This document shows positions 46,886 through 57,033 of a DNA stretch of 64,000 bases, in pieces (within the stretch, counting starts at the first letter, position 1; each line of letters begins with the position of its first letter). The position numbers and the translations under genes are program-made. The stretch comes from Acaryochloris sp. CCMEE 5410 (GTDB lineage: Bacteria; Cyanobacteriota; Cyanobacteriia; Thermosynechococcales; Thermosynechococcaceae). The notes below the pieces were generated by a model. That model saw nothing but the letters and a program-made list of their open reading frames with translations. It searched no databases and had not been told where the DNA came from. The stretch is taken from the NCBI RefSeq assembly GCF_000238775.2, contig NZ_AFEJ02000003.1:1-64000 (forward strand). The letters run 5' to 3'.

Positions 46886-49144
46886 ATGGAAACAAGACAT
46901 CTACGCTTGAGAGGCATGAGCTGTGCTTCCTGCGCCAATACCATTGAGCAAGCTATTCGTGCTGTTCGGGGTGTTGAAGACTGCAACGTCAATTTCGCGA
47001 TGGAACAAGCCACCGTTCAGTACAATCCCCTAACCACTAATCTAGAAGCGGTCCAGCAGGCAGTGGCTGATGCTGGATATGCAGCTCAACCCGTCCAAGA
47101 CATTGCTCATGATGCCGAGGATGCAGAGAAAGTCGCCCGTGAAGCGGAGCAGCGGGAACTTTCCCGTAAGTTGATGGTTGGTAGCATCCTCAGTGTCCTA
47201 CTCGTGATAGCTGTCCTGCCCAATATGACCGGACTAGCTTTACCCTGGATTCCGCTATGGTTGCGGAATTCCTGGACGCAGTTGGTGCTAGCCACACCTG
47301 TTCAGTTCTGGGTGGGTAAAGCTTTCTTTGTCGGCGCTTGGAAAGCCTTCAAGCGTCATGCCGCTGATATGAATACGCTGGTCGCCTTGGGAACAGGTGT
47401 GGCATACCTCTATTCACTATTTGTCACTGCTTTTCCCAGGGTTCTGCTGGCTCAGGGAATTAGACCGGATGTTTACTACGAAGTGGCAGCCGTCGTTGTC
47501 ACGCTAGTTTTGTTGGGGCGGTTGTTAGAAAATCGCGCTAGGGGCCAAACCTCAGAAGCCATTCGCAAGCTTATGGGACTACAAGCAAAAACCGCTCGGG
47601 TCATTCGGGCTGGAGAAGAAATTGATCTGCCGCTAGAAGCTGTAGTTGTTGATGATGTGATTGTCGTGCGTCCAGGCGAAAAAATTCCGGTAGATGGCAA
47701 TGTGATCGAAGGCGCTTCAAGCGTGGATGAGGCAATGGTGACTGGGGAACCCATGCCTGTATCCAAGAAAAGTGGAGACGAAGTGATAGGGGCTACGATC
47801 AACAAGACGGGCAGCTTCAAGTTTCGAGCGTCAAGAGTAGGGAAGGATACGGTACTCGCGCAGATTGTCCAGCTCGTGCAAGATGCTCAAGGCTCAAAAG
47901 CCCCCATTCAACAATTGGCCGATCAGGTCACGGGCTGGTTTGTGCCCGTGGTCATGGCAATCGCCATCGCCACCTTTGTGATCTGGTTTGATACGATGGG
48001 CAACCTGACGCTGGCCCTATTGACCACAGTTGGTGTGTTGATTATTGCCTGTCCCTGTGCCTTGGGGTTGGCCACACCCACATCGATCATGGTGGGAACG
48101 GGCAAAGGAGCTGAAAATGGCATCTTGATCAAGGATGCAGAAAGTTTGGAACTGGCCCATCAATTGCAAGCCATTATCCTGGATAAGACGGGAACGCTCA
48201 CCCAGGGAAAACCCACTGTCACTAACTATGCCACGTTGAAAGGGACGGCTAATGGTCAAGAGCTAACCCTTCTGCAAATGGCAGCAGCGGTGGAACGAAA
48301 CTCGGAACATCCTCTGGCAGATGCCGTAGTTCAGTATGCCAAAGCCCAAGGTATTCAGTGGCCCTTACCGGACGTTCATCAGTTTGAGGCTGTAGCGGGG
48401 ATGGGTGCTCAAGGAGTTGTGTTTAATCGTTTTGTCCAAATCGGAACACAGCGCTGGATGGATGCCTTAGGATTCGATACGCAACCGTTGCAAACACAAC
48501 GTCAAGCTTGGGAAGCCAACGCCAAGACCACGGCCTGGATTGTTGTCGATGGTCAAGTTGAAGGACTGATGGGGATTGCTGATGCCCTGAAGCCCACCTC
48601 AGTAGAAGCAGTCCGAACCCTGCAAAGAATGTACTTAGAAGTGGTGATGCTGACGGGAGACAACCAGCAGACAGCTGAAGCAATTGCTCGTGAGGTTGGT
48701 ATTAAACGAGTATTTGCTGAAGTTCGCCCTGACCAAAAGGCAGCTCAGGTAAAAGCGTTGCAAGCTGAGGGAAAACGAGTTGCTATGGTTGGGGACGGGA
48801 TCAATGATGCCCCGGCCCTGGCTCAAGCTGATGTGGGGATTGCGATTGGCACGGGGACGGATGTGGCGATTGCCGCCAGTGACATCACACTCATTTCTGG
48901 TGATCTCGGGGGTATCGTGACTGCCATACAACTGAGCCACGCCACAATGCGCAACATTCGCCAAAATCTCTTCTTTGCGTACATTTACAACGTCTCGGGC
49001 ATTCCCATTGCGGCAGGGATTCTGTATCCCTTCTTCGGCTGGCTTCTCAGTCCGATGATTGCTGGGGCAGCAATGGCCTTTAGTTCAGTTTCGGTCGTGA
49101 CCAACGCCCTGCGGTTGCGACACTTTCAGCCTACTACTCGCTGA
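46886..49144 (+). CDS. copA: CopA-type copper-exporting P-type ATPase
   Basis: 752 residues. One N-terminal HMA domain (MSCASC at 11-16). Membrane CPC motif in [18 protein letters not shown]. Other motifs are [32 protein letters not shown] and [14 protein letters not shown]. It is a PIB-1 ATPase that moves Cu(I) across the inner or thylakoid membrane. Length is normal for the family. It follows the chaperone in one cluster with the His/Met-rich protein. Confidence 0.94.
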   Translation: METRHLRLRGMSCASCANTIEQAIRAVRGVEDCNVNFAMEQATVQYNPLTTNLEAVQQAVADAGYAAQPVQDIAHDAEDAEKVAREAEQRELSRKLMVGSILSVLLVIAVLPNMTGLALPWIPLWLRNSWTQLVLATPVQFWVGKAFFVGAWKAFKRHAADMNTLVALGTGVAYLYSLFVTAFPRVLLAQGIRPDVYYEVAAVVVTLVLLGRLLENRARGQTSEAIRKLMGLQAKTARVIRAGEEIDLPLEAVVVDDVIVVRPGEKIPVDGNVIEGASSVDEAMVTGEPMPVSKKSGDEVIGATINKTGSFKFRASRVGKDTVLAQIVQLVQDAQGSKAPIQQLADQVTGWFVPVVMAIAIATFVIWFDTMGNLTLALLTTVGVLIIACPCALGLATPTSIMVGTGKGAENGILIKDAESLELAHQLQAIILDKTGTLTQGKPTVTNYATLKGTANGQELTLLQMAAAVERNSEHPLADAVVQYAKAQGIQWPLPDVHQFEAVAGMGAQGVVFNRFVQIGTQRWMDALGFDTQPLQTQRQAWEANAKTTAWIVVDGQVEGLMGIADALKPTSVEAVRTLQRMYLEVVMLTGDNQQTAEAIAREVGIKRVFAEVRPDQKAAQVKALQAEGKRVAMVGDGINDAPALAQADVGIAIGTGTDVAIAASDITLISGDLGGIVTAIQLSHATMRNIRQNLFFAYIYNVSGIPIAAGILYPFFGWLLSPMIAGAAMAFSSVSVVTNALRLRHFQPTTR

Positions 49145-49164
49145 GAAAGGAGAAATAAAAAATC

Positions 49165-49641
49165 GTGGTGAACGACTCAATGACCAAACAGTATCAACGG
49201 GCCTTATCAGTGGGTTTGGCACTCAGTTTATTGGGTGAACTGATTTACTGGGTGATCTGGGGACTCATTTTGTTTCCAAGCCACCCCTGGATCACCTTTA
49301 AGTGGTCGTTGGTCTGTGGCTTTGGTATGGGATCAGTTGTGGGTACCCTTACCTGTCTAGTATTGATAGATCGGTTCAGAGGTTGGCAGGCAGTTGTTAC
49401 TGGATTTGCGGTTGCTTTTGGCATTTTCATCTTTTGCGCTATTAATTGCTTTCTGATGGATCAGCAATCGAATTATTGGGGGGCGGCAACTCATCCCCAG
49501 TGGTTTTTAATGGGGGGTGTAGTAGGGGCAATCCTGGGGAGCCTTATGTATACATGGCTTGTGTTTACGTCTACAGGCAGCCAATTCTTAGATCGAGGCT
49601 TTTGGAATATCTTGTCACGCCCTGGCGTACCAAGATCATGA
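49165..49641 (+). CDS. Polytopic membrane protein, unknown
   Basis: 158 residues, GTG start (AAGGAG 12 bases upstream). Four hydrophobic segments (LSLLGELIYWVIWGLIL, WSLVCGFGMGSVVGTLTCLV, AVVTGFAVAFGIFIFCAI, WFLMGGVVGAILGSLMYTW). No metal motif. Only 20 bases after copA, so probably in the same transcript. Confidence 0.65.
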   Translation: MVNDSMTKQYQRALSVGLALSLLGELIYWVIWGLILFPSHPWITFKWSLVCGFGMGSVVGTLTCLVLIDRFRGWQAVVTGFAVAFGIFIFCAINCFLMDQQSNYWGAATHPQWFLMGGVVGAILGSLMYTWLVFTSTGSQFLDRGFWNILSRPGVPRS

Positions 49642-49707
49642 TACTTTCCATCGGCATGACACCATTAAGTCGGACTGTAGCCTATTGACAATTGAGGAAC
49701 ATTAATT

Positions 49708-50637
49708 ATGTTGCCGAAAGACAAGCTGTTGAACAATCTCTTTGGTTTGGGATTATTGCTAGGAATTCTGACCAGTACAGCCGTTGCCCAACCAACAGAC
49801 TCAAACTCGCAACAGACCAGTCAATTTCGCCGCATTGAGCAACCTCTATCACTAAAAGTGGGTGTCACTCTAGGAGGCTTAGCGTTGATTGGCTTGGAAC
49901 TGTGGTGGTTTCAATTTAGTAAAACTAAAGCTCAACGAGCTGAAGTACACCAAGGTTTTCAGGAAATCGACGTCATCGTCGATGGTGGTTATGATCCAAA
50001 CCGAATTATGCTTCAGGCTGGTCGGCCCGTTCGACTTAATTTTTTACGCAAGGATCCCAGCAGCTGCCTTGAGAAAGTGATATTACCAGATTTCCACAAA
50101 TCAGTAGATTTAATCTTGAATAATACAACTACAGTAGAATTCACCCCACAACAACCAGGAACCTATACCTTCCACTGCGGTATGAATATGTTTCGAGGAA
50201 CCTTAAATGTGCAAGGGGGAAAACAAACAGTTCCCTCAGAGAATTCCCAGGTGGATCAAGAGGGTTTGGCATCCGCTACCTTGACAAAGCCAACCGCAGT
50301 CGTGCAGTTAGCTCAACTCTATCAAGGGGTTCAGGAAGCGAGTATTACCGTTGATAAAGGGTATATACCTGACCGTGTGATTGTTCAAGCGGGTCTCCCT
50401 GTAAAGCTCAAGTTTTTGCGCAAGGATGCCAATTCCTGTTTGCAAAAGGTTGTGCTACAAGACTTTGATCTGGTTGTGGAACTACCGCTTGATCAGACCA
50501 CTCCTGTGGATTTTATTCCTCAGCACCCCGGAGAATATCAGTTTACCTGTGGTATGGGGATGTTTCAAGGTGTTGTGGAAGTTCAGGCATCTCGAATGAA
50601 AGGGTGTTGTGGAGGCCCAAGCGTCAATAACAGTTAA
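49708..50637 (+). CDS. Membrane-anchored tandem cupredoxin protein
   Basis: 309 residues. A signal/anchor lies at 10-30 and a second hydrophobic stretch at about 50-70. Two homologous cupredoxin repeats follow: DVIVDGGYDPNRIMLQAG ... FHCGMNMFRGTLNVQGG and ITVDKGYIPDRVIVQAG ... FTCGMGMFQGVVEVQ. Each has SSCLEKV or NSCLQKV and CGM, with C and M in the expected ligand positions; the first also has FH before C. Likely periplasmic copper binding or oxidation. It shares the copper cluster. Confidence 0.8.
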   Translation: MLPKDKLLNNLFGLGLLLGILTSTAVAQPTDSNSQQTSQFRRIEQPLSLKVGVTLGGLALIGLELWWFQFSKTKAQRAEVHQGFQEIDVIVDGGYDPNRIMLQAGRPVRLNFLRKDPSSCLEKVILPDFHKSVDLILNNTTTVEFTPQQPGTYTFHCGMNMFRGTLNVQGGKQTVPSENSQVDQEGLASATLTKPTAVVQLAQLYQGVQEASITVDKGYIPDRVIVQAGLPVKLKFLRKDANSCLQKVVLQDFDLVVELPLDQTTPVDFIPQHPGEYQFTCGMGMFQGVVEVQASRMKGCCGGPSVNNS

Positions 50638-50923
50638 AAGAGCTAGACTCAACGATCAATGACTACCATCACAATGCGCAAACCAAACAATTCAGATTCG
50701 AGTTCAATAAATAGACTTTCTAGGGCAAACCATCTACTACTCCTGCATTACTGATCATGAAGATTTAGGAATGATGGATGTTGTTGTAATGAGAGGCTAG
50801 TGCCGATATCGACCTCTTTAGGTAGGTTGTGTACACAAGAGAACATTAATAAATCAACATTTTCAAAGCTACTTTTTCAAGCATTCACATACTTAATGAT
50901 GTTCTCAAATCAGGAGTCAACAG

Positions 50924-51622
50924 TTGATGTTTCGCCAGTTATTTGACCATGCATCGTGTACATATACATACTTGATTGCTGATCCTGTAATCAACGCTGC
51001 TATTTTAGTTGATCCAGTTCTAGAACAAGTAGATCGTGACCTCAAACTTCTGGATGAGTTGGGATTAACACTGCAGTTTTGCCTAGAGACCCATATACAT
51101 GCAGACCATGTCACAGGAACAGGTAAGTTGCGAGATATCGCAGGGTGCTTGGGAATTGTGCCCCAAGGCGCACAGGCATCCTGCGCGGATCGATACATTC
51201 AAGACCTTGAATTGCTTGAACTGGGCAAGGTCATCATTCAGGCGCTCGCTACGCCAGGACATACTGACAACCACATGGCCTACATGGTTAACGGGAACCT
51301 TATTCTCACAGGTGATGCTCTCTTAATTCGAGGGTGTGGGCGAACGGATTTCCAAGGTGGGGATGCTGGAACTCTCTACGACACAATCACACAACGCCTG
51401 TTCACCCTGCCAGATACCACACTCGTTTACCCTGGCCATGACTATAGAGGATTTACTGCTTCTACGATTGGTGAAGAAAAGCAGTGGAACCTCCGCATTG
51501 TCGGTCGGGATCGAGACAGCTTTGTCCAGTTCATGAGCCATCTTGACCTCCCCGACCCCAAGAAAATGATGGAGGCTATTCCTGCAAATGAGGAATGTGG
51601 TCGCGTGTCAGTTGTTGTATAA
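50924..51622 (+). CDS. MBL-fold hydrolase, persulfide-dioxygenase-like
   Basis: 232 residues: YTYLIADPVINAAILVDPVL, ETHIHADHVTGTGKLRD (HxHxDH metal motif), TPGHTDNHMAYMV, and VYPGHDYRG. It belongs to the ETHE1/Blh group that oxidises glutathione persulfide using one iron. About 76% of residues by eye are shared with the copy at 62211. It is followed 30 bases on by DUF2933, as in the second copy. Sulfide and metal stress often meet. Confidence 0.85.
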   Translation: MMFRQLFDHASCTYTYLIADPVINAAILVDPVLEQVDRDLKLLDELGLTLQFCLETHIHADHVTGTGKLRDIAGCLGIVPQGAQASCADRYIQDLELLELGKVIIQALATPGHTDNHMAYMVNGNLILTGDALLIRGCGRTDFQGGDAGTLYDTITQRLFTLPDTTLVYPGHDYRGFTASTIGEEKQWNLRIVGRDRDSFVQFMSHLDLPDPKKMMEAIPANEECGRVSVVV

Positions 51623-51653
51623 GTATTGATTTCCCTTATCTTAGGAGACAGTC

Positions 51654-51926
51654 ATGGCTAAGCATCATGCAATCCGTTGGCGATCGCCCGCTGGAATCGC
51701 CCTATTGATATTTCTCGGCATTATCACCTTTTTTCTGGTGACTGAACATTTAGCACATGTCATTCCTGTCTTACCCTGGCTTTTGCTCCTTGCTTGCCCG
51801 TTCATTCATTTATTTATGCATAGCGGACACGGTGGGCACAGTGGACATAGTGGACATGGTGGGCATAGTGAACATGGCGTACATGGCAATGACAACAAAG
51901 ATAGCTTAGAAGGAGGGCCAAGATGA
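51654..51926 (+). CDS. DUF2933 protein
   Basis: 90 residues. IALLIFLGIITFFLVTEHLA and PWLLLLACPFIHLFMHSG are membrane helices. The tail is GHGGHSGHSGHGGHSEHG, strongly histidine-rich. This is the DUF2933 layout, often beside heavy-metal genes. A GGAGA precedes the start. The stop overlaps the next gene by 4 bases. Likely an inner-membrane metal-binding small protein. Confidence 0.8.
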   Translation: MAKHHAIRWRSPAGIALLIFLGIITFFLVTEHLAHVIPVLPWLLLLACPFIHLFMHSGHGGHSGHSGHGGHSEHGVHGNDNKDSLEGGPR

Positions 51927-52582
51927 AATATTCTGCTTATGGTCTGTGGTCCTTGGTGATTATTAACTCTCTCGTCTTTATTTTTTTTGCTTTCAGCTTT
52001 ACCAAACCAAATAATCCCCGTGATTGGCGCTCTTTTGGGGCATTCTCAGCTTTCATCGTGGCTTTGTTTACAGAAATGTATGGTTTTCCCCTAACGATCT
52101 ATCTGCTTTCAGGTTGGTTACAAAGCCGCTTTCCACAGCTAGATCTCCTTTCTCACGAAGCAGGACATCTTTGGCATACGTTGTTGGGCTTGAAGGGGAA
52201 TCCGCACTTCGACCCCCTCCACATCCTTAGTAACGTTCTTATTTTTGCTGGATTTATTCTCATTGCTTTAGCCTGGAGAGTTCTCTATGCAGCCCAACAG
52301 CGTCACCAATTAGCCATCACGGGCCTCTATGAAAGAGTACGCCATCCTCAGTACGACGGGTTTGTGCTGATTATGTTGGGCTTCCTTTTGCAGTGGCCTA
52401 CCATTCTAACCTTGCTGATGTTTCCAGTCTTGGTGTGGATGTATACCCGGTTAGCGGTTCTAGAAGAGCACGAAATGCGCAAAGAGTTTGGTGATGTTTA
52501 TCGTCGCTACGCGGCCCAAACACCTGCTTTTTTCCCTCGATTTGGCAGAGCGAAACAAAATCGCCATAAAACACCTCAATAA
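51923..52582 (+). CDS. Isoprenylcysteine-carboxyl-methyltransferase-like membrane protein
   Basis: 219 residues with four or five membrane helices. The C-terminal segment holds GLYERVRHPQYDGFVLIMLG and EHEMRKEFGDVYRRYAAQTP, the RHPxY...E..M motif of ICMT/PEMT-like methyltransferases. SAM-dependent methylation of an unknown small molecule is plausible. Coupled to DUF2933 by an ATGA overlap. Confidence 0.8.
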   Translation: MKYSAYGLWSLVIINSLVFIFFAFSFTKPNNPRDWRSFGAFSAFIVALFTEMYGFPLTIYLLSGWLQSRFPQLDLLSHEAGHLWHTLLGLKGNPHFDPLHILSNVLIFAGFILIALAWRVLYAAQQRHQLAITGLYERVRHPQYDGFVLIMLGFLLQWPTILTLLMFPVLVWMYTRLAVLEEHEMRKEFGDVYRRYAAQTPAFFPRFGRAKQNRHKTPQ

Positions 52583-52761
52583 ATCGGCATATAACTGTGA
52601 CTCCCTTGTTCTCAAAATGGCGCTACCGGGAGCTAGGATTGTGCCGATGATGAGCACGACTGCTGCTTCTCAGACACTAGCTGAAAAGAACAGAGGAAGC
52701 TAATGGATAAAGTCGAGCTAAGAGTAATGAGGGTGTTTGAAATTTTTTAGCTTAAGTACTC

Positions 52762-52792
52762 TTGACTCTACAGTTGACTTGAGAGTTTAGAC
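52762..52792 (+). promoter_or_regulatory. MerR-type promoter of DUF1326 gene
   Basis: TTGACT at 52762-52767 and TTAGAC at 52787-52792 are 19 bases apart, with ACTCTACAGTTGACTTGAGAGT between and across the elements. The DUF1326 gene starts 35 bases downstream. Confidence 0.65.
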
Positions 52793-52826
52793 TTAGAGCA
52801 ATTCTCTTTTTACAAGGAGTTTGATT

Positions 52827-53489
52827 ATGACTGTAACTGTGAAATCAAAAACTGATGTTCAGTGGTATTTGAAGGGCGAGTGGTTTGACATATGTAGTTG
52901 CAAACTACCTTGTCCATGTACATTTGCACAGGAACCAACTTATGGCGATTGCTTGTTTACCCTGGTGTGGCAAATACATCAAGGTCAATATGGCGATGTC
53001 AGGCTTGATAATTTAAATGTAGTTGCAATTGGTGAAGTTGAGGGAAATCAGTGGGTAGAGGATCTTATTCCCTCCATGAAATTGTTATTTTACATTGACA
53101 AACGGGCTAACGATTCTCAGCGTCAGGCTCTCGAAAAGCTATTTACTGGTCAAGCTGGAGGTTGGCCGCATGAATTTAGCAAACTCTTTAGCGATATTCG
53201 CGGGATTTCATATGTACCGATTGAAGTTGTAATTGCTGAAGACCTGAGCTACTGGCGGGCTGAGATTCCAGGCAAAGTAGTTGCAGCGGTCGAAGCTCTT
53301 ACTGGTCCGACAGCAGACCCAAATCAACGGGTGCAGTTATTTAATCCCCCTGGTTCGGAAACAGGACCAGGACAAATTGCAACCTGGGGTATTGTCAAGG
53401 AAAGTTCAGCTTCTGGTTTTGATTATTCCCATCCTTTTGAAGGGCAGTCGAGCAAACATATTCCCTTTGATTGGAAAGTGCCGTCATAG
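52827..53489 (+). CDS. DUF1326 protein
   Basis: About 220 residues from ATG 52827 (AAGGAG 7 bases upstream; TTG 52821 is less likely). QWYLKGEWFDICSCKLPCPC is the DUF1326 start, with a Cys-rich CSCKLPCPC cluster suited to metal binding. The rest is soluble. Function unknown. It has its own MerR-type promoter. Confidence 0.8.
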   Translation: MTVTVKSKTDVQWYLKGEWFDICSCKLPCPCTFAQEPTYGDCLFTLVWQIHQGQYGDVRLDNLNVVAIGEVEGNQWVEDLIPSMKLLFYIDKRANDSQRQALEKLFTGQAGGWPHEFSKLFSDIRGISYVPIEVVIAEDLSYWRAEIPGKVVAAVEALTGPTADPNQRVQLFNPPGSETGPGQIATWGIVKESSASGFDYSHPFEGQSSKHIPFDWKVPS

Positions 53490-53574
53490 TTTTGATGGGG
53501 ACGTTCGACAAGCCATTACAAACTGTTGAGGCTTTATTTAGCATTAGACACAGCTCGACCTTTCCCTCTAAATT

Positions 53575-54867
53575 ATGCCAAATCAGGGAGTGAACAAAAA
53601 AAGAGGACAAGACCCTTCTTATCTTCTAAATAGCTGCTTTACTCTTAGGCTTGTTGTGAACAAAAACCTATTGCTATTGCTAGTCTGTATATTTGTCCTG
53701 ATGGTGGGCTTTGGCATCACTTTGCCAGTGCTGCCCTATTATGCCGAGCGTCTTAACTCAGCAGATAGGGTATCCCGAGAAACCATGGTCGTCCACGTCA
53801 GTCTCTTGACCAGCATTTATGCCTTGATGCAGTTTATTTTTGCACCGCTATGGGGAAAGTTGTCAGACCGATTTGGGAGAAAACCATTGTTGCTATTGGG
53901 ACTTGGTGGTTCTGCGATCGCACAAGTGCTATTTGGCATTACGACCTCCTTGGGGATGCTTTACCTTGTGCGGGGAATTGATGGACTCTTGTCTTCAGCC
54001 GCTTTACCTGCTTCGACAGCTTATGTGTCTGACATCACCACAGAACGGGATCGTAGTCGTGGGATGGCCTGGTTTGGTACTGCAACCAGTTTAGGTGTTG
54101 TTGCTGGACCAGTAGTAGGAGGGTTATCAACCCGTAGAGATCTCCACTTTAATGTCATTTTTAGACATATCGAAATTGATAGTTTTTCGCTACCGTTCTT
54201 AATTTCGGCAGTGTTAATGCTAATTATGTTCTTTGCAGCTAAGCTTTGGCTGCCGGAATCCCTATCATCTCAGTATGTTTCTACCTCCACCACTCAATCA
54301 TCCATCAGATGGCAAAACCTAGGTAATAAATTGCTAGTCCTGTTGAGCCTGACGGCCATTGGGCAGCTAGGATTAGCAATATTTGAAGGAACATTCGCGC
54401 TTTATGCCCAAGAACAGTTGAGCTATGGACCGGTAGAAACTGGGCTTGTTTTCATGATTTGCGGGTTAGTCATGGCGGTTTTGCAAACAGTTTCTATCAG
54501 CTTTTTTTCAAGGTGGCTTTGTGTACCTAGTCAAATTGCTCTAGGTTTTAGTTTGATGGGAGTTGCTAGTGTCCTGCTGATCATAGTTCGAACATTACCC
54601 TATGTCTTAAGCACCGTTGGGTTGTTAGCATTTGGCGTGTCCTTAATCGCTCCCAATCTCTCGGCCTTAATTTCAAAGCGGGGAGGTCAACATACTGGCA
54701 AAGCTTTGGGGATGCAAAATTCTGCTAATAGCTTGGGACAGGTAGGTGGTCCAGCCTTGGGAGGAATGCTATTTGCCTGGCAAGTAGGAGCACCTTATTT
54801 ATTTGCTGGTGCCATTCTAATTGGAGTTGGTTTAACACTTAGTATGACAAAAAAACTGACCATATAA
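53575..54867 (+). CDS. MFS efflux transporter
   Basis: 430 residues, twelve predicted helices. LLVCIFVLMVGFGITLPVLP and GKLSDRFGRKPLLLLGL (the loop 2-3 G-x-x-x-D-R-x-G-R-K motif) place it in the MFS drug:H+ antiporter group (TetA-like). A later start near 53656 would drop an unusual hydrophilic leader. Substrate unknown. Same strand as DUF1326. Confidence 0.85.
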   Translation: MPNQGVNKKRGQDPSYLLNSCFTLRLVVNKNLLLLLVCIFVLMVGFGITLPVLPYYAERLNSADRVSRETMVVHVSLLTSIYALMQFIFAPLWGKLSDRFGRKPLLLLGLGGSAIAQVLFGITTSLGMLYLVRGIDGLLSSAALPASTAYVSDITTERDRSRGMAWFGTATSLGVVAGPVVGGLSTRRDLHFNVIFRHIEIDSFSLPFLISAVLMLIMFFAAKLWLPESLSSQYVSTSTTQSSIRWQNLGNKLLVLLSLTAIGQLGLAIFEGTFALYAQEQLSYGPVETGLVFMICGLVMAVLQTVSISFFSRWLCVPSQIALGFSLMGVASVLLIIVRTLPYVLSTVGLLAFGVSLIAPNLSALISKRGGQHTGKALGMQNSANSLGQVGGPALGGMLFAWQVGAPYLFAGAILIGVGLTLSMTKKLTI

Positions 54868-54948
54868 TTTGATGCCATCTCCTACTGATCTCATCGGGAT
54901 ATGCCAACCTTATGGATGAAGAAAGATGCTGCTCAGAGGTGTAAAATT

Positions 54949-55092
54949 ATGCGGTGCTACTCGTTGAAGATGAACCAGACCTTGGTGCTGCTATTCAGCG
55001 AACCTTTTCTCAAGAAGCTTACACCGTAGACTGTGTATAAAATGGATCGGAGGCTTGGGCTTGCTTAGAGAACCAATGGGTACAGTATACCC
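54949..55092 (+). pseudogene. Response-regulator N-terminal fragment
   Basis: After one missing base near 54954 the frame reads MR.LLVEDEPDLGAAIQRTF, then SQEAYTVDCV, a stop, NGSEAWACLENQWVQYT. This is the receiver-domain start of an OmpR-type regulator like that at 57457. It ends where the 55093-55180 inverted-repeat element begins. Confidence 0.65.
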
Positions 55093-55180
55093 AGGGGGGA
55101 GTGGTCCAGATGTAAGGTCTAATGAATGGCAAGATAGAGCTTTCAGCAGCAAATATCATTACTTGTGGGGCACTCCCCCT
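55093..55180. repeat. 88-bp inverted-repeat element
   Basis: AGGGGGGAGTGGTCC and GGGGCACTCCCCCT are inverted at the two ends. It separates a response-regulator fragment from a metallochaperone fragment and carries no gene. Confidence 0.45.
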
Positions 55181-55362
55181 ATTTCAAAAGGATCTAGGGA
55201 GAGATATCCCCGTATACTATTGCTTCCGCTAGAGCTAACAATGGATTGAAGACGCAGTGAAAATTATAACAGTCAACCAATTTCTGAAATTAAGGCCCAG
55301 GTTAACGCTCAAAGTTTCGGGTGTGAAGTGAATAATTTCCAAGGTCATTGTTTCCTGAGCAA

Positions 55363-56864
55363 TGTCCAACGGGGCGTAGCCACTAGTTGGGGGAGTACAG
55401 ATTGGGTCTGAGCGCTTCCTCAGGAAATAGCTCATCAAACCTATGATTAACCCAGTTAAGCCTCAGATGAAGTAAGTGGTTGAGTCCATCTTCACTCCAT
55501 CGCATCCCGACCCCCTTAAATCGTTGCTGAATCAGCCACTTACAAGCACTTTCGACCAAGCCAGATCCGAGGGGAAAGTCTTGCTTGTCACAGCGTTGAT
55601 AGCGAATGTGCTGACGATGGCATTGTAGGTAGCGCTGCACTTGCATCAACGTCTCCAGCGCAGGGTCTGAGAGATCATCCCGATTGATCAGTTGGGTCAA
55701 CTCAGTCAACAGCCGTTGTTCCCCGCCATGACGCAATAAATGTCGCCATCGCTCGAAGCACCATCGTGCATCAGCCGTGCGACCGTCGAGCCAAGCGGCG
55801 GCGGCTCGCCACAATTGCCCAGCCGCATGGTAAAAATCGAGAATGCCCTGTCCATATCGGGCAAAGTATTGATGATAGAGCCGCCAAAAGCCCTTGCCCC
55901 CATCACTGATCCACACTACTTTGGGAGCGCTCAGTAAACCTTGACGTAGCGCCTCCATCTGCAACCACGGTGCAAACTCATCAATCGTCCCCAACCGTGC
56001 TACCAGCCGACGTTGATACAGACGTTTGACCCGGTTGCCTGTGCGCGTCCAATGCTCACCTAAACGGGCCACCACAGCCACCTTGACCTCCTGCCACACA
56101 ATCTTACCCTTGGGCTGACCACCGCTGGGGCGCATCGGCACCATCACCCCATCCGCACCAATCACCATCAGCATCTGGCAAATGAATGCCTCCATCTCCT
56201 CAGGGATCACTGCCTCCCCTAACCTCAGGGCCTGGACTTGAGCTTCTAGTCGCGTTTTGGCCTGTTGACCTCGCTGTTGCACCCAGTTCCACAAGGTTGA
56301 CGAGCAGAGGGAATGCCCACTGATTTGCCCGAGCAGCTCAGCGGCTAACTCAAAGGGAACAAATAAGCTGAGTAAACACCCGAGCCGCTCTAACTCAACA
56401 CTAGTCCGTTGATGGGCGCTGATGCCCAATGCAGTATCCAAGGGAATTACCTCGCAGCCGTGACAATGCCCTGGGCAACGCCCGACGCGACGACGCCAAT
56501 GGATCATCCCCAAGCAGGTGAGCATCTGTCTGGATCTGAACCCTTTAGACCGAAGACGTCGGCCACATCCGGGGCAATCAGGCCATTGAGTGTGGGCTTG
56601 GGCGCGGTGCTCTAGTGCTTGTTCAACAAGATTGCGGGCAAGCCACAAACCTAGGGCCAGAGCTGCCCAAACCATGGCACTCAGGCTAGAGGAGTCATTG
56701 AGGCGTTGGTGATAGCGTTGCCACTGTTCAGGCTCTAGGCAAAGGGAGGTGATGGGATCTATAGTCAAAGGAGCTTTTTTATTTGGTAGGGATGGTGTGA
56801 TGCCATCCTTCTTTCTTATAGAGTATTTGGACTCCCCCAACTAGTGGCTACGCCCTGTCCAACG
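55363..56864 (-). mobile_element. ISKra4-like insertion sequence with 9-bp target duplication
   Basis: The element 55372-56855 (1484 bp) has ends GGGCGTAGCCACTAGTTGGG and its inverse. TGTCCAACG flanks both sides (55363-55371 and 56856-56864). Removing the element and one duplicate restores the reading frame of the interrupted metallochaperone fragment. Confidence 0.85.
55383..56840 (-). CDS. ISKra4-family transposase
   Basis: 485 residues, intact. Zinc-finger-like CPGCGRRLRSKGFRSRQML near residue 94, WISDGGKGFWRLYHQYF with an acidic catalytic residue, GILDFYHAAGQLWRAAAAWL, and KQDFPLGSGLVESACKWLIQ, which fit the ISKra4/UPF0236-like transposases. It fills the element between its inverted repeats, and the start is likely near the right end. 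Confidence 0.8.
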   Translation of the reverse strand: MGESKYSIRKKDGITPSLPNKKAPLTIDPITSLCLEPEQWQRYHQRLNDSSSLSAMVWAALALGLWLARNLVEQALEHRAQAHTQWPDCPGCGRRLRSKGFRSRQMLTCLGMIHWRRRVGRCPGHCHGCEVIPLDTALGISAHQRTSVELERLGCLLSLFVPFELAAELLGQISGHSLCSSTLWNWVQQRGQQAKTRLEAQVQALRLGEAVIPEEMEAFICQMLMVIGADGVMVPMRPSGGQPKGKIVWQEVKVAVVARLGEHWTRTGNRVKRLYQRRLVARLGTIDEFAPWLQMEALRQGLLSAPKVVWISDGGKGFWRLYHQYFARYGQGILDFYHAAGQLWRAAAAWLDGRTADARWCFERWRHLLRHGGEQRLLTELTQLINRDDLSDPALETLMQVQRYLQCHRQHIRYQRCDKQDFPLGSGLVESACKWLIQQRFKGVGMRWSEDGLNHLLHLRLNWVNHRFDELFPEEALRPNLYSPN

Positions 56865-56901
56865 TTTTCTAGAGACAATTTTGAAAGGATAAATTCTTCG
56901 A

Positions 56902-56918
56902 TATCATCCTGATCTCAT
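56902..56918 (+). promoter_or_regulatory. 17-bp box upstream of merR copy
   Basis: TATCATCCTGATCTCAT, 116 bases before the MerR start at 57034. The 56900-57045 region is repeated nearly exactly before the second copy at 63664. Confidence 0.55.
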
Positions 56919-57033
56919 CTTGTCCTGCAAACCTAGAAATAGTGAGATGTTCGCACAGGAATGCGAGCCGCCTTGATCCTATAGCTGACCAGAGGATTTA
57001 AGGGTGAGATAGCTGCTCTGAGAGGACCGTTCA

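Larger units (their letters stand above)
55183..56898 (+). pseudogene. Fe-S metallochaperone fragment, split by an insertion sequence
   Basis: Left piece 55183-55371: FQKDLGRDIPVYYCFR, then in another frame ISEIKAQVNAQSFGCEVNNF and QGHCFLSNVQ. Right piece, after the insertion, RFLETILKG to a TAA near 56898. These match VFQKDNRDDVPVCYCFGW and CGCEVNNPQGSCCLANV of the intact protein at 22922. The N-terminal half is missing. Confidence 0.7.
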
